Shown piece after piece: positions 1 through 6,658 of a DNA stretch of 12,055 nucleotides. This DNA comes from JAZFYD01 sp036443405 (GTDB taxonomy: Bacteria; Planctomycetota; PLA2), in contig JAZFYD010000057.1 of the NCBI GenBank assembly GCA_036443405.1, positions 1 through 12,055 of the forward strand. Reading direction: 5' to 3'. Numbering within the stretch: position 1 is the first letter of the stretch; each line of letters begins with the position of its first letter. The notes beneath the pieces were generated by a model. The model did no database searches and had not been told where the DNA came from. It saw only the letters and a list, made by a program, of their open reading frames with translations. The translations under genes and the position numbers were made by a program.

Positions 1-743
1 TCTCGCGCCACCTTCTGTCGCTTGTTCTTGTTGATGTCGACGAGGTGATTCTGGATCACCGCGCGCTTCATCTTGGAATCGGGGTCCTTCTCGTCGAGTT
101 GCAGTAGGAGCGATTCCACAATGGAGCGCGCTCCGACGCCTCTCGGTTCGAGGCTCTGCACGGCTTTCAGCGCACGCTCCGCCTCGTCCATGGTCGACAC
201 GCCCCTGAGCTCGGGCGATTCGAGAATCTCCTCGAGCGAGTACGGCAGAAAGCCGTTGTCGTCCAGGTTGAAAATGATGTGGCGCCCGATGACACGCACG
301 TCCTCGTCGCCCTCGACCAACAGGAACTGCTCATGGAGCATGTCGTGCAGCGACTCGGTCGGAGCGGCGGTGTTGTTCATCGCCTCGAGCTTCTTGTCCT
401 CGTCGCCGCCCCCGCCGCCGCGACCGCGTCCGAAGTCTTGCCAATCGCGATCAGCCGCAGCTTCGAGCTGCTCAAGCGTCGAGAGCATCTCCGCGCCCTC
501 TTCGACTTCACGCTGATCATCACTGACCTGACCGTTTTCCTCGGTCTTGGGTTCGGTGCTAGCCTCAGCGGGTTCGTGGGCATCCGAAGTGCGCTCCAGC
601 GCTTCGTTTTCGTCGAGCGCCGCCTCGACGAGCTCCTGCAGGCTGAGCGCCGGGAGCTGCAGAATCTCGATGGACTGGATGATCTGCGGCGCGAGCTTCA
701 GCTGGAGGCTGAGCTTCTGCGAGAGGCCTAATTCAAGCCGCAT
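1..743 (-). CDS. rpoN: RNA polymerase sigma-54 factor, N-terminal part (cut by window edge)
   Basis: Sigma-54 recruits core RNA polymerase to -24/-12 promoters that need ATP-driven activators. The minus-strand frame opens with ATG at 743-741 and stays open to base 3, giving 247 residues of a protein usually about 450-500 long. Residues 1-50 are the classic glutamine- and leucine-rich region I, beginning MRLELGLSQKLSLQLKLAPQ and continuing with IIQSIEILQLPALSLQEL. Region I contacts the -12 element and the activator. Residues about 51-125 form an acidic, low-complexity region II containing GRGRGGGG. From about residue 128 the core-binding domain starts, with LHDMLHEQ and LDDNGFLPYSLEEI. The C-terminal HTH and RpoN box lie outside the window. 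The start is set by the region I match. No good Shine-Dalgarno precedes it, but a near-consensus -10 lies about 30 nt upstream. It follows recR in the same direction after 232 nt. Identification is firm. Confidence 0.96.
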   Translation of the reverse strand, partial: MRLELGLSQKLSLQLKLAPQIIQSIEILQLPALSLQELVEAALDENEALERTSDAHEPAEASTEPKTEENGQVSDDQREVEEGAEMLSTLEQLEAAADRDWQDFGRGRGGGGGDEDKKLEAMNNTAAPTESLHDMLHEQFLLVEGDEDVRVIGRHIIFNLDDNGFLPYSLEEILESPELRGVSTMDEAERALKAVQSLEPRGVGARSIVESLLLQLDEKDPDSKMKRAVIQNHLVDINKNKRQKVAR

Positions 744-773
744 GCCAAAATCCGTAAGTCCATTTCGTTCAGG

Positions 774-801
774 ATTATACGTCGCAGAGGGTCTGGCACA
801 A
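774..801 (-). promoter_or_regulatory. Putative sigma-70 type promoter of rpoN
   Basis: Read on the minus strand, 779-774 is a perfect TATAAT. A weak -35 (TTGTGC, 3 of 6 consensus) lies at 801-796 with a 16-nt spacer. Transcription would start near 766, leaving a leader of roughly 23 nt before the rpoN ATG. The 744-975 gap holds no convincing gene, so rpoN is probably transcribed at least partly independently of recR. The perfect -10 is seen directly. Its activity is inferred. Confidence 0.6.
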
Positions 802-975
802 GCACATACCTTGCCGAACGCGCCAGCGGAGTCGTTGTGCCGGCGTGAAAGTTATCGACCGACCGCGCTCGCGCTGAAGACGAAACTCGTTTTCGGGCTT
901 CCCGAATTGGGGTTCGAGCGGATGAAAACCGACCATGTCGCCCGCGATGCGCGCAACGGAGTTTTCAACCGGGAC

Positions 976-1569
976 CTATGCGTCGCTCGCGCTGCGGCCG
1001 CGCAACGCGTCGCCCAACACGGCGGCGTTCATGTGAACGATTTCCGCGCCACTTGGAATGCCGCGGGCGATACGCGTGACCTTGACCGGCGCGGACGCGA
1101 GTTCCCGCGCGAGCATCGTCGCCGTCGCTTCGCCTTCAAACGTCGGGTTCATGGCGAGCACGACCTCGCGCACATCCTTGGACGCGATCGTCTCGAGCAG
1201 CGGGGCCAGGTTGAGGTCGTTGAGCGCGACACCTTCCGACGGACTCACCCGGCCGCCGAGCACATGGTAGACGCCGTGGAACTCCCCTACGGCTTCCAAC
1301 GCTTCGAGTTCACGCGAAGACTCCACGACGCAGATGCACTCGCGGTCGCGGGTCCCGTCGGCACAGATCGAGCACGGATCCTCCTCCGCGATGTGGCCGC
1401 ACACGGAACACGGGCGAAGCGTGTCGAGCGCCTGTGTGATGGCACGCGCAAGCGCGATCGCCTCCTCTTTCGGCCGCCGCACGAGAAAATACGCGAGGCG
1501 TTCCGCGCTTTTGGGCCCGATCCCGGGCAGGTCCTGAAATCGTTCGATCAGTTCCTTGAGAACGCTCAC
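976..1569 (-). CDS. recR: Recombination mediator protein RecR
   Basis: RecR works with RecF and RecO to load RecA onto SSB-coated single-stranded gaps in cytoplasmic DNA repair. The 197-residue product matches the usual family length of about 198-200. It has an N-terminal helix-hairpin-helix (FQDLPGIGPKSAERLAYFL, residues 11-29), a four-cysteine zinc site (Cys54, Cys57, Cys66, Cys69 in CSVCGH and CSIC), and a TOPRIM domain from about 78 on, with VVES and YHVLGGRVSPSEG. The C-terminal segment AEIVHMNAAVLGDALRGR departs from the more usual DLEYADEVTL form but keeps the family pattern. The start is GTG at 1569-1567, overlapping the ybaB stop by 4 nt (GTGA), which indicates translational coupling. 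No strong Shine-Dalgarno is seen. Order and strand match the common dnaX-ybaB-recR cluster. Confidence 0.98.
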   Translation of the reverse strand: MSVLKELIERFQDLPGIGPKSAERLAYFLVRRPKEEAIALARAITQALDTLRPCSVCGHIAEEDPCSICADGTRDRECICVVESSRELEALEAVGEFHGVYHVLGGRVSPSEGVALNDLNLAPLLETIASKDVREVVLAMNPTFEGEATATMLARELASAPVKVTRIARGIPSGAEIVHMNAAVLGDALRGRSASDA

Positions 1570-1886
1570 AGGCCAAACGGCATTCCGCTGCCACCGGTGA
1601 TGCGCGCGGTTTCCTCATCGGCCATCGTGCGCGCGGCGTCGAGCGCCGACCGCACCGCCGCAACCACGAGATCTTCGAGATCTTCGACATCGTCGGGATC
1701 GATCACCTCGGGCTTGATCTTGACCTGGAGGATCTCCTGCGCGCCGTTCGCATAGGCCACCACGGCGTCGCCGCCCGCCTTGCCCTCGACCACACGGTCC
1801 TTCAACTCCGTCTGCAGACGTTTCAAGTCGGCCTGCATCTTTTGCGCCTGCTTCATCAGGCCGCTCATGTCCTGTCCGCGGTTCAT
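1566..1886 (-). CDS. ybaB: YbaB/EbfC family nucleoid-associated protein
   Basis: Members of this family are small dimeric DNA-binding proteins, commonly encoded between dnaX and recR, with proposed roles in nucleoid organisation and gene regulation. The 106-residue product has the expected MSGLMKQAQKMQADLKRLQ amphipathic N-terminal helix, the VEGKAGGDAVVAYANG strand-turn region, the DPDDVEDLEDLVVAAVRSALDAA helix and a glycine-rich end (GGSGMPFGL). I chose ATG at 1886-1884 because AAGGA lies 9 nt upstream. A TTG six bases earlier would sit only 3 nt from that site. A second in-frame ATG at 1868-1866 (MSGLMKQ) cannot be excluded. The stop overlaps the recR GTG. Upstream, two hairpin repeats fill the short gap to dnaX, and the ribosome site starts right after the last one. 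Confidence 0.95.
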   Translation of the reverse strand: MNRGQDMSGLMKQAQKMQADLKRLQTELKDRVVEGKAGGDAVVAYANGAQEILQVKIKPEVIDPDDVEDLEDLVVAAVRSALDAARTMADEETARITGGSGMPFGL

Positions 1887-1900
1887 GCTCAATCGTCCTT

Positions 1901-1970
1901 CGCTCCAACCGCGTCAGCGGTCAGGCCAGTCAATGCGCTCCAACCGCGTCAGCGGTTGGGCCAATCAATC
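1901..1970 (-). repeat. Tandem pair of palindromic repeats between dnaX and ybaB
   Basis: Two 35-nt units (1936-1970 and 1901-1935) lie head to tail. Each forms an 8-bp hairpin with loop TGAC when read on the minus strand. The unit at 1940-1959 is perfect: CCAACCGC, TGAC, GCGGTTGG. In the unit at 1905-1924 the left arm is CTGACCGC. Its two changes become U-G and G-U wobbles, so the stem survives in the dnaX-ybaB mRNA. The dnaX stop codon lies in the first unit, and TTGGCCCAA recurs inside the last dnaX codons. The ybaB ribosome site AAGGA follows immediately. The elements could tune mRNA stability or coupling between the two genes. Confidence 0.9.
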
Positions 1971-3575
1971 TTGTTGGGCCAACTTAATGTGCTCGATGCG
2001 ACCACGAAACTCGCTCAGGAGGCCGTCTACGACCGGCAAAGCGCGAATCCGCTGCATCTCTTCGCTCGAAAGCACCCGGTTCTCCTTTTGAGGTCCCCGG
2101 TCCTCGCCTTGAGGTTTCTGGGCGGGCACTGTTTGTGCCGAGGGCACATTCTCGGTTGCGGAAGCCGTGTTGCCAAGTCCGTCGGGCCCCGAATCCCTCT
2201 CGGGCGCTTCCGATTTGGGCCCGGACGGTTCGCGTGCTGGCGCCGCCGCTTCCGGCGGGGAGTCGGCGGACTGGGCGCTCGGCGGCAGAAACTTCGCCAG
2301 GCCTTGCGGCGCGGCACTGGGCCGCGGCCCTTTCGCGGGCGGCGTCGGCGGAGCTGCTACCGGGTTCTGTGTTGCTACCGGATTCTGCGGGCTCGGCACG
2401 GGCCTCGGCGGGATCACCGGCGCAGCCACCGGAATAACGGTGCCGGTGCCGGCCGCGCCTCCGAGGCTCTCCAATCGCGCGACGAGCGTCTCTAGGTCCT
2501 GCACGTCGCCGAGGCGCGCCATCGCCAGCAAACAAAGATCGAGCGCCGAACGGGCCGCGCGCGACGTCGCCGCGAGTTGCTGATGGCGCGCCACGAGTTC
2601 GGCGGCCGCCAGGCACCACTCGACACCGGGTGCGGAGTCCGGGCCCGCCAATCCGCCGTCGCGGCCGGTGGCGCCGACCGCGGCACGCACGGCGCGATCA
2701 CGCAGATCGCTGTAAAGATCCCGCAGCAGCTCGGCGGGATCCGCGCCGGCGTCCACGATGGATGAAGCGGCGCCGAGCACCTCCACCGATTTGCCCGCGT
2801 GGGCCTCGAGCAGGATGGTGTCGCGCACCTCGCGGGGAATGCCACCGAGGATCGAAACCAAATCGGTGAGGGCGAGCGACCGGTCGCGTGGGGCGGCGGA
2901 GAGCGACTGATCCAGGAGCGATTCCGCATCCCGCAGGCCGCCCGTCGCACGCCGCGCGATCTCGTCGAGGACGCCCGCTTCCACCGAGGCGCCCTCGGCG
3001 TCGACGATACGCTGCAGCTTGCGCTCGATGTCGGCCTGAGAAATCCGGCGGAAGTCGAATCGCTGGCAGCGCGATCGAACCGTCTCCGGAATCTTGTGCG
3101 GCTCGGTTGTCGCCAGGATGAACAGTACGTGGGGCGGCGGTTCCTCGAGCGTTTTCAACAACGCATTGAAGGCGGTGATCGAGAGCATGTGCGCCTCGTC
3201 CACGATGAAGATCTTTTTCGGCGCGCGCTGCGGGAGATAGCGCGCGCTGTCGATCAGCGGCTGCACCTCCTCCACGCGCCGGTTGCTCGCGGCGTCGATT
3301 TCGAGCACATCCACGTCGCTTCCGCTTGAAACGCCGAGACAGGTCTCGCAGACACCGCACGGATGCTCGCCCGGCGTCTTCAGGCAGTTGATCGCCTTGG
3401 ACAGAATCCGGGCCATCGAGGTCTTTCCGACGCCGCGCGGACCGCAAAACAGGTACGCATGAGCGACACGTTCGCCATCGATGGCGTTCAGCAGGGTCCG
3501 GCCAACGTGCTCTTGGCCGACCACGTCCGCAAACGTCTGCGGACGGTATTTGCGGGCGAAAACGACGTAGCTCAC
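1965..3575 (-). CDS. dnaX: DNA polymerase III subunit gamma/tau
   Basis: DnaX is the motor subunit of the clamp loader, which opens the beta sliding clamp and places it on primed DNA. The 536-residue product starts with the family's typical MSYVVFARKYRPQTFADVVG. Visible motifs are Walker A GPRGVGKT (45-52), zinc cysteines C64, C73, C76 and C79, Walker B IFIVDEAH (122-129), sensor 1 LATTEPHKIP (154-163), the SRC arginine-finger motif (168-170) and sensor 2 GGLRDAESLLDQ (212-223). Domain III follows. A proline- and alanine-rich linker comes next, at about 385-490, and a short C-terminal segment ends HIKLAQQD. The start is GTG at 3575-3573, fixed by homology although the frame runs open far upstream. 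The mRNA just before it reads GCCCCTCCT, the opposite of a Shine-Dalgarno. I saw no A-rich slippery site that would produce gamma by frameshifting. Confidence 0.98.
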   Translation of the reverse strand: MSYVVFARKYRPQTFADVVGQEHVGRTLLNAIDGERVAHAYLFCGPRGVGKTSMARILSKAINCLKTPGEHPCGVCETCLGVSSGSDVDVLEIDAASNRRVEEVQPLIDSARYLPQRAPKKIFIVDEAHMLSITAFNALLKTLEEPPPHVLFILATTEPHKIPETVRSRCQRFDFRRISQADIERKLQRIVDAEGASVEAGVLDEIARRATGGLRDAESLLDQSLSAAPRDRSLALTDLVSILGGIPREVRDTILLEAHAGKSVEVLGAASSIVDAGADPAELLRDLYSDLRDRAVRAAVGATGRDGGLAGPDSAPGVEWCLAAAELVARHQQLAATSRAARSALDLCLLAMARLGDVQDLETLVARLESLGGAAGTGTVIPVAAPVIPPRPVPSPQNPVATQNPVAAPPTPPAKGPRPSAAPQGLAKFLPPSAQSADSPPEAAAPAREPSGPKSEAPERDSGPDGLGNTASATENVPSAQTVPAQKPQGEDRGPQKENRVLSSEEMQRIRALPVVDGLLSEFRGRIEHIKLAQQD

Positions 3576-3622
3576 AGGAGGGGCAAGCTTACCGCGATCC
3601 GGGGTCAGGCGCGCCGCGATTT

Positions 3623-3650
3623 GGCGCCAACGGCTGACGCCGTTGGCGCC
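3623..3650. repeat. Palindromic repeat with extended 12-bp stem
   Basis: Arms at 3623-3634 and 3639-3650 are perfectly complementary (GGCGCCAACGGC on the left) around loop TGAC. The inner 8 bp and the loop are the same as in the copies at 6559 and 6636. Four T residues follow on the plus strand, giving a terminator-like look, but no upstream plus-strand gene needs one. It lies between the divergent dnaX and the secreted-protein gene. Confidence 0.9.
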
Positions 3651-3671
3651 TTTTGGAAGCCGGTTTACACT
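3643..3671 (+). promoter_or_regulatory. Possible promoter for the secreted-protein gene
   Basis: TTGGCG (3643-3648, 4 of 6) and TACACT (3666-3671, 4 of 6) are separated by exactly 17 nt on the plus strand. The -35 would lie inside the right arm of the palindromic repeat. The leader to the ATG at 3882 would be about 200 nt long. The evidence is pattern matching only, so the call is tentative. Confidence 0.3.
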
Positions 3672-3881
3672 CTCCAGTTCGGCGGGCTCCGGCGTTGATC
3701 GTCGTGCCCCATGCAGCGGCTCCTCTCGAATCGGGTCAGGTCCTGATCGAAGCAGCCCTAAGGGTGCGCAGCCGGGTGCCGTGGATCGCGTGGCAGGAGC
3801 CGGCGCCCGCCGTTTTTCATCGACCGAGAACTTGGGAGCGTCCCCGCCGCGCGCGGCGTATGGTTGGGTAGGAGGCCGTCG

Positions 3882-4907
3882 ATGAACGCCGTGTCCAAGC
3901 CCGTGCTTCGTTTCGTCTGTTTGGGTTTCGTTGTCTTGGCGCTTTTGGTCTCGCCGGGTGCCGCGATGGCACAGGAGGCCACGCCCGAAAAGCCGGCACA
4001 GGAACCCGCGCCGAAGGCCGAGCCCGGCCAAAACCCTCAACCCGACGACGCCCAAAACGACAACGACGAACTCCCCGCGGACGCGCAGACACCGGAGCAT
4101 CCGGTCGAGGACGAGCAAGCCGGCGTCACCGCCAAAGAGGATGCGATCGCGACGGTCGGCGCCGTGGAGCGCGGTCAGGGTTTCGTCGCGGCGATCAAGG
4201 TCAAGCGGGAGCAGCACAACCCCTTCGGCGGCAAGGCCCAGATCATCATCAACGGCGCCGGATTGGACTCGGGGGACAAGTTCGAAGGCGGGCTCGAGCT
4301 CTGGCGCACCGACGCGGGCGCGACGGTTCTGCTTTCACGCAAACGCCTGCCCGGGTTCGCGCTGTTTCTGGATGGCGAACGGAGCATCACGGAGACGACC
4401 TACGGCGAGGAGAGGATCTCGCTACGGGAGCTGAAGCAGGAACTCTCGTCGCTCCTGGAGTTGGACCGGCTGCTGCTCTGGATGAAAAAGGCGAAGTGGG
4501 AGCGCGGCGCCGCGGACGCATTGACCGGTGAGGTTGCGATGAAGGCAAACATCTCGCACCGGCTCGTGCGGACCGACGACGACGGGGTCGGTGCAATCGG
4601 CATGGCGCTCGGCGGCAGGGCGAAGGTCCTGCGCGTCGAGATGGGGCTGACCAGGGACGGCAACAACCAACTGACGGAAATGCGCTTTCGCGTTGTGCGC
4701 AGCAACCCGCTCAAGGGGATCATGCGCATCGCAATGCAGCAGGGCGGCGGCGGCGGTAACAACCCGCCCATGCCTCCGATCCCCGAGCAGAGCGACGAAG
4801 GGGCCGCGACGAACTACGTGATCTCGTTTCGCGGCGGGCGGCCGTCGGGCCGCGCCAAGGCGTTCAGGAAGCGCGCGAAGGAACTGCTTGTTGGGCAGGG
4901 CGAGTAG
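3882..4907 (+). CDS. Secreted protein of unknown function
   Basis: I do not recognise the family. The 341-residue product has a clear Sec signal peptide: basic start, hydrophobic core FVCLGFVVLALLVSPGAA (11-28) and likely cleavage after AMA at residue 30. Residues 31-85 are a proline-, glutamate- and aspartate-rich linker typical of extracytoplasmic proteins. Residues about 86-290 look folded. Alternating strands (GFVAAIKVKRE, AQIIINGAG, FEGGLELWRTDAGATVLLSRKR, FALFLDGERSITETTY) precede a helical stretch (ISLRELKQELSSLLELDRLL) and more strands (KVLRVEMGLTRDG, TEMRFRVVRSNP). A glycine/proline loop (GGGGGNNPPMPPIP) and a basic tail close it. The pattern vaguely recalls beta-rich periplasmic carriers, but that is speculation. 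GGAGG at 3871-3875 lies 6 nt before the ATG and decides the start. The gene is divergent from dnaX and convergent with the pilT unit. Confidence 0.85.
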   Translation: MNAVSKPVLRFVCLGFVVLALLVSPGAAMAQEATPEKPAQEPAPKAEPGQNPQPDDAQNDNDELPADAQTPEHPVEDEQAGVTAKEDAIATVGAVERGQGFVAAIKVKREQHNPFGGKAQIIINGAGLDSGDKFEGGLELWRTDAGATVLLSRKRLPGFALFLDGERSITETTYGEERISLRELKQELSSLLELDRLLLWMKKAKWERGAADALTGEVAMKANISHRLVRTDDDGVGAIGMALGGRAKVLRVEMGLTRDGNNQLTEMRFRVVRSNPLKGIMRIAMQQGGGGGNNPPMPPIPEQSDEGAATNYVISFRGGRPSGRAKAFRKRAKELLVGQGE

Positions 4908-5040
4908 ACGCTACGCCGGGCCGCCACCACCAGATTCCGTTCCACTGCACGAGCAGGGCACGCTCCCGATCGGGATCCTGGGACCAGGTGGCGTAGCGGA
5001 CGTTCGAGGTCGCCGGTTGCAGCTTCGTGTTTTCGGTCAC
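4864..5040 (-). CDS. Short tryptophan-rich open frame downstream of pilT, unknown function
   Basis: This 58-codon minus-strand frame starts with GTG at 5040-5038. GAGG, which begins inside the pilT stop codon (TGAGGAAACT before GTG), is an excellent ribosome site at 5-nt spacing. The product begins MTENTKLQPATSNVRYATWS and includes DPDRERALLVQWNGIWWWRP, with five tryptophans in total. In the first 43 codons about 84 percent end in G or C, as in the neighbouring genes. Past that point, where the frame runs over the 3' end of the convergent secreted-protein gene (4864-4907), this drops sharply, so the tail may be incidental. It would be co-transcribed with pilT. Function is unknown. It may instead be a random short frame, but ribosome site, spacing and codon bias together favour a real gene. 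Confidence 0.55.
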   Translation of the reverse strand: MTENTKLQPATSNVRYATWSQDPDRERALLVQWNGIWWWRPGVASTRPAQQAVPSRAS

Positions 5041-5047
5041 AGTTTCC

Positions 5048-6178
5048 TCAGCGTGAGCGCACGACGGCGCGGTCGGTGCGGGTACGGGGCGTGGAGATGA
5101 GTCGCGGGTGATTTGCTTTGGTCAGGGCGGTGTTCAAACTGATGACGTCAGCCGCCAGAAGGTCGTTGAGTTCGGACTCGAGCGTCCTCATGCCGAACTG
5201 ACTGCCGGTTTGCATGATGTTCTGGATCTGCTGCGTTTTTGCTTCGCGGATGAGCGCGCGGACGGGACCCACAGCGATCAGGACTTCCTGCGCGATGACG
5301 CACCCTCCCCCGTTTTTCGGCAGCATCGACTGGCAGAGCACTCCCTCCAACGTATCGGCAAGCTGGATGCGAATCTGCTGCTGCGCCTCGTGGGGGAAGA
5401 CATCGATGATGCGCGCGATCGTCTGAACCGCGGACGATGTGTGCAGCGTCGCAAACACGAGATGGCCGGTTTCAGCCGCGGTGACCGCGAGGGCGATGGT
5501 CTCCAGATCGCGTAGCTCACCGATCATGATCACGTCGGGATCCTGCCGGAGCGCCCGGTGCAGCGCCGTCTGGAAATCCCTGGTGTCACGACCGATCTCG
5601 CGCTGGGTGACGTAGCTGAGCCGGTCTGTGTGCACGTACTCGATGGGATCCTCCATCGTCACGATGTGGCACGAGCGGGTGGAATTGATGTAGTCGACCA
5701 TTGCGGCGAGGGTCGTCGACTTGCCGCAGCCGGTCGGACCGGTCACAAGGACGAGGCCGCGCGTCTTTTGAGCGAGGGCCTTGCAGGCCGGCGAGAGTTT
5801 CAATTCGTCCAGCGTGGGAACACTCTCGGGAATCCGGCGAATCGCGAGCCCCATGCTGCCGCGCTGGCGAAGGACGTTGACGCGATAGCGCGAAACGCCG
5901 CCGACGGAGTACGCGATGTCGAGATCGCCGGACTCTTCGAACCGCTCGAACTGATCGTCCGTGAGGATCTCCTTGACCAGGCGCTCCGCGTCCTTCGGCA
6001 CCAACCGTATGCGGCCGATCGGATGGATCTGACCGTGGATACGAACCCCAGGCGGACTTCCCACCTTGATGTGAAGGTCTGTGCCTTCCTTTTCCACCAT
6101 GAGGTGCAACAACTTTCGAAGCGAAAGCACCCCATCGGTGTCCCGGACGGATTCGTCGTTCACTAGTTCGTGGTTCAT
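5048..6178 (-). CDS. pilT: Type IV pilus retraction ATPase PilT
   Basis: PilT is a cytoplasmic hexameric ATPase that depolymerises type IV pili, powering twitching and DNA uptake. The 376-residue product is the normal length. It has an N-terminal PAS-like domain (LLHLMVEKEGTDLHIKVGSP, about 23-42), Walker A GPTGCGKST (147-155), Asp box ITMEDPIEY-like VTMEDPIEY (173-181), Walker B region DPDVIMIGELRD (213-224) and His box TGHLVFATLHT (237-247). The PVRALIREAKTQQIQNIMQ segment (305-323) corresponds to the AIRNLIRE motif that marks retraction ATPases rather than PilB. ATG at 6178-6176 is chosen because AAGGAGG lies 8 nt upstream. In-frame ATGs upstream (about 6200 and 6233) would add a basic extension. 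No pilin or pilB genes are nearby, so it sits apart from the rest of the pilus machinery. PilU is a less likely alternative. Confidence 0.96.
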   Translation of the reverse strand: MNHELVNDESVRDTDGVLSLRKLLHLMVEKEGTDLHIKVGSPPGVRIHGQIHPIGRIRLVPKDAERLVKEILTDDQFERFEESGDLDIAYSVGGVSRYRVNVLRQRGSMGLAIRRIPESVPTLDELKLSPACKALAQKTRGLVLVTGPTGCGKSTTLAAMVDYINSTRSCHIVTMEDPIEYVHTDRLSYVTQREIGRDTRDFQTALHRALRQDPDVIMIGELRDLETIALAVTAAETGHLVFATLHTSSAVQTIARIIDVFPHEAQQQIRIQLADTLEGVLCQSMLPKNGGGCVIAQEVLIAVGPVRALIREAKTQQIQNIMQTGSQFGMRTLESELNDLLAADVISLNTALTKANHPRLISTPRTRTDRAVVRSR

Positions 6179-6343
6179 CGCCTGCTCCTCCTTGCGCATG
6201 GGGACAACGCCCCGGCCACGCGAGTCGGTCATTTCTCCTATCGGCACCCCGAGCACACAGGTGAATGCCCCTGAAACAAAATGCCGCTTCGGGCTGGCAC
6301 GTACCCGAAAACCGGCCCCGCTCCTGGATTTGGGGCCGCGGTG

Positions 6344-6349
6344 TACAAT
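6344..6349 (+). promoter_or_regulatory. Putative -10 element of the tRNA-Ser gene
   Basis: TACAAT (5 of 6 consensus) lies 40 nt before the first tRNA base, predicting transcription start near 6356 and a leader of about 33 nt to be removed by RNase P. No clear -35 is visible at 16-18 nt spacing. The downstream bases CCTG match those following the rpoN -10. Confidence 0.5.
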
Positions 6350-6388
6350 CCTGCGCTTCGACTGGGGCCGGTCCTGGCCCACCCATGC

Positions 6389-6510
<122 letters not shown>

Positions 6511-6518
6511 GTCGCAGT

Positions 6519-6580
6519 GTCCCTGGCCCAACGCCTGACGGCTTGGAGCGTCCCTTGCCCAACGGCTGACGCCGTTGGAG
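6519..6580 (+). repeat. Two tandem palindromic repeat copies
   Basis: Two units about 31 nt apart each begin GTCCC and end TTGGAGC. The second has the perfect hairpin CCAACGGC (6559-6566), TGAC, GCCGTTGG (6571-6578). The first (6528-6546) has arms CCAACGCC and GGCTTGG, which pair with one bulged C. The inner bases are changed on both sides so pairing is kept. They belong to the same family as the copies at 1901-1970, 3623 and 6636. Confidence 0.85.
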
Positions 6581-6626
6581 CCACACGCTCCCAGCGTCTG
6601 AGATGGTGGCGCGGAGTACAGGGTGG

Positions 6627-6658
6627 TCCCCTTGCCCAACGGCTGACGCCGTTGGAGC
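6627..6658 (+). repeat. Palindromic repeat copy
   Basis: The perfect hairpin has left arm CCAACGGC at 6636-6643, loop TGAC at 6644-6647 and right arm GCCGTTGG at 6648-6655. It is preceded by GTCCCCTTGC and followed by AGC, the same flanks as the copy at 6550-6580. The conserved flanks show that the repeat unit is about 31-33 nt and more than a bare palindrome. Confidence 0.9.

Noticed and set aside
547..1755. Long plus-strand open frame (402 codons) opposite recR, ybaB and the rpoN start
   Set aside because: It is antisense to three firmly identified genes. High third-position GC creates such stop-free shadows, and its composition is arginine-rich and matches no family.
3623..3654. Hairpin followed by TTTT as a rho-independent terminator
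   Set aside because: No plus-strand gene ends upstream of it, the T-run is only four bases, and its core belongs to the palindromic repeat family.
3694..3871. Possible short upstream frame starting TTG and ending 10 nt before the secreted-protein ATG
   Set aside because: No ribosome site, and third-position GC is only about 69 percent by my count. The arginine-rich end resembles translated non-coding sequence. It could be a leader peptide, but nothing positive supports that.
4909..4998. 9-bp inverted repeat (CGCTACGCC and GGCGTAGCG) as terminator between convergent genes
   Set aside because: The arms are separated by 72 nt and no T-run follows. It partly lies in the short frame behind pilT, so it is probably chance.
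6295..6311. TGGCACG resembling the -24 half of a sigma-54 promoter
   Set aside because: The bases at the -12 position (CGAAA) do not match TTGCW, and the direction points to the tRNA, which has its own -10.
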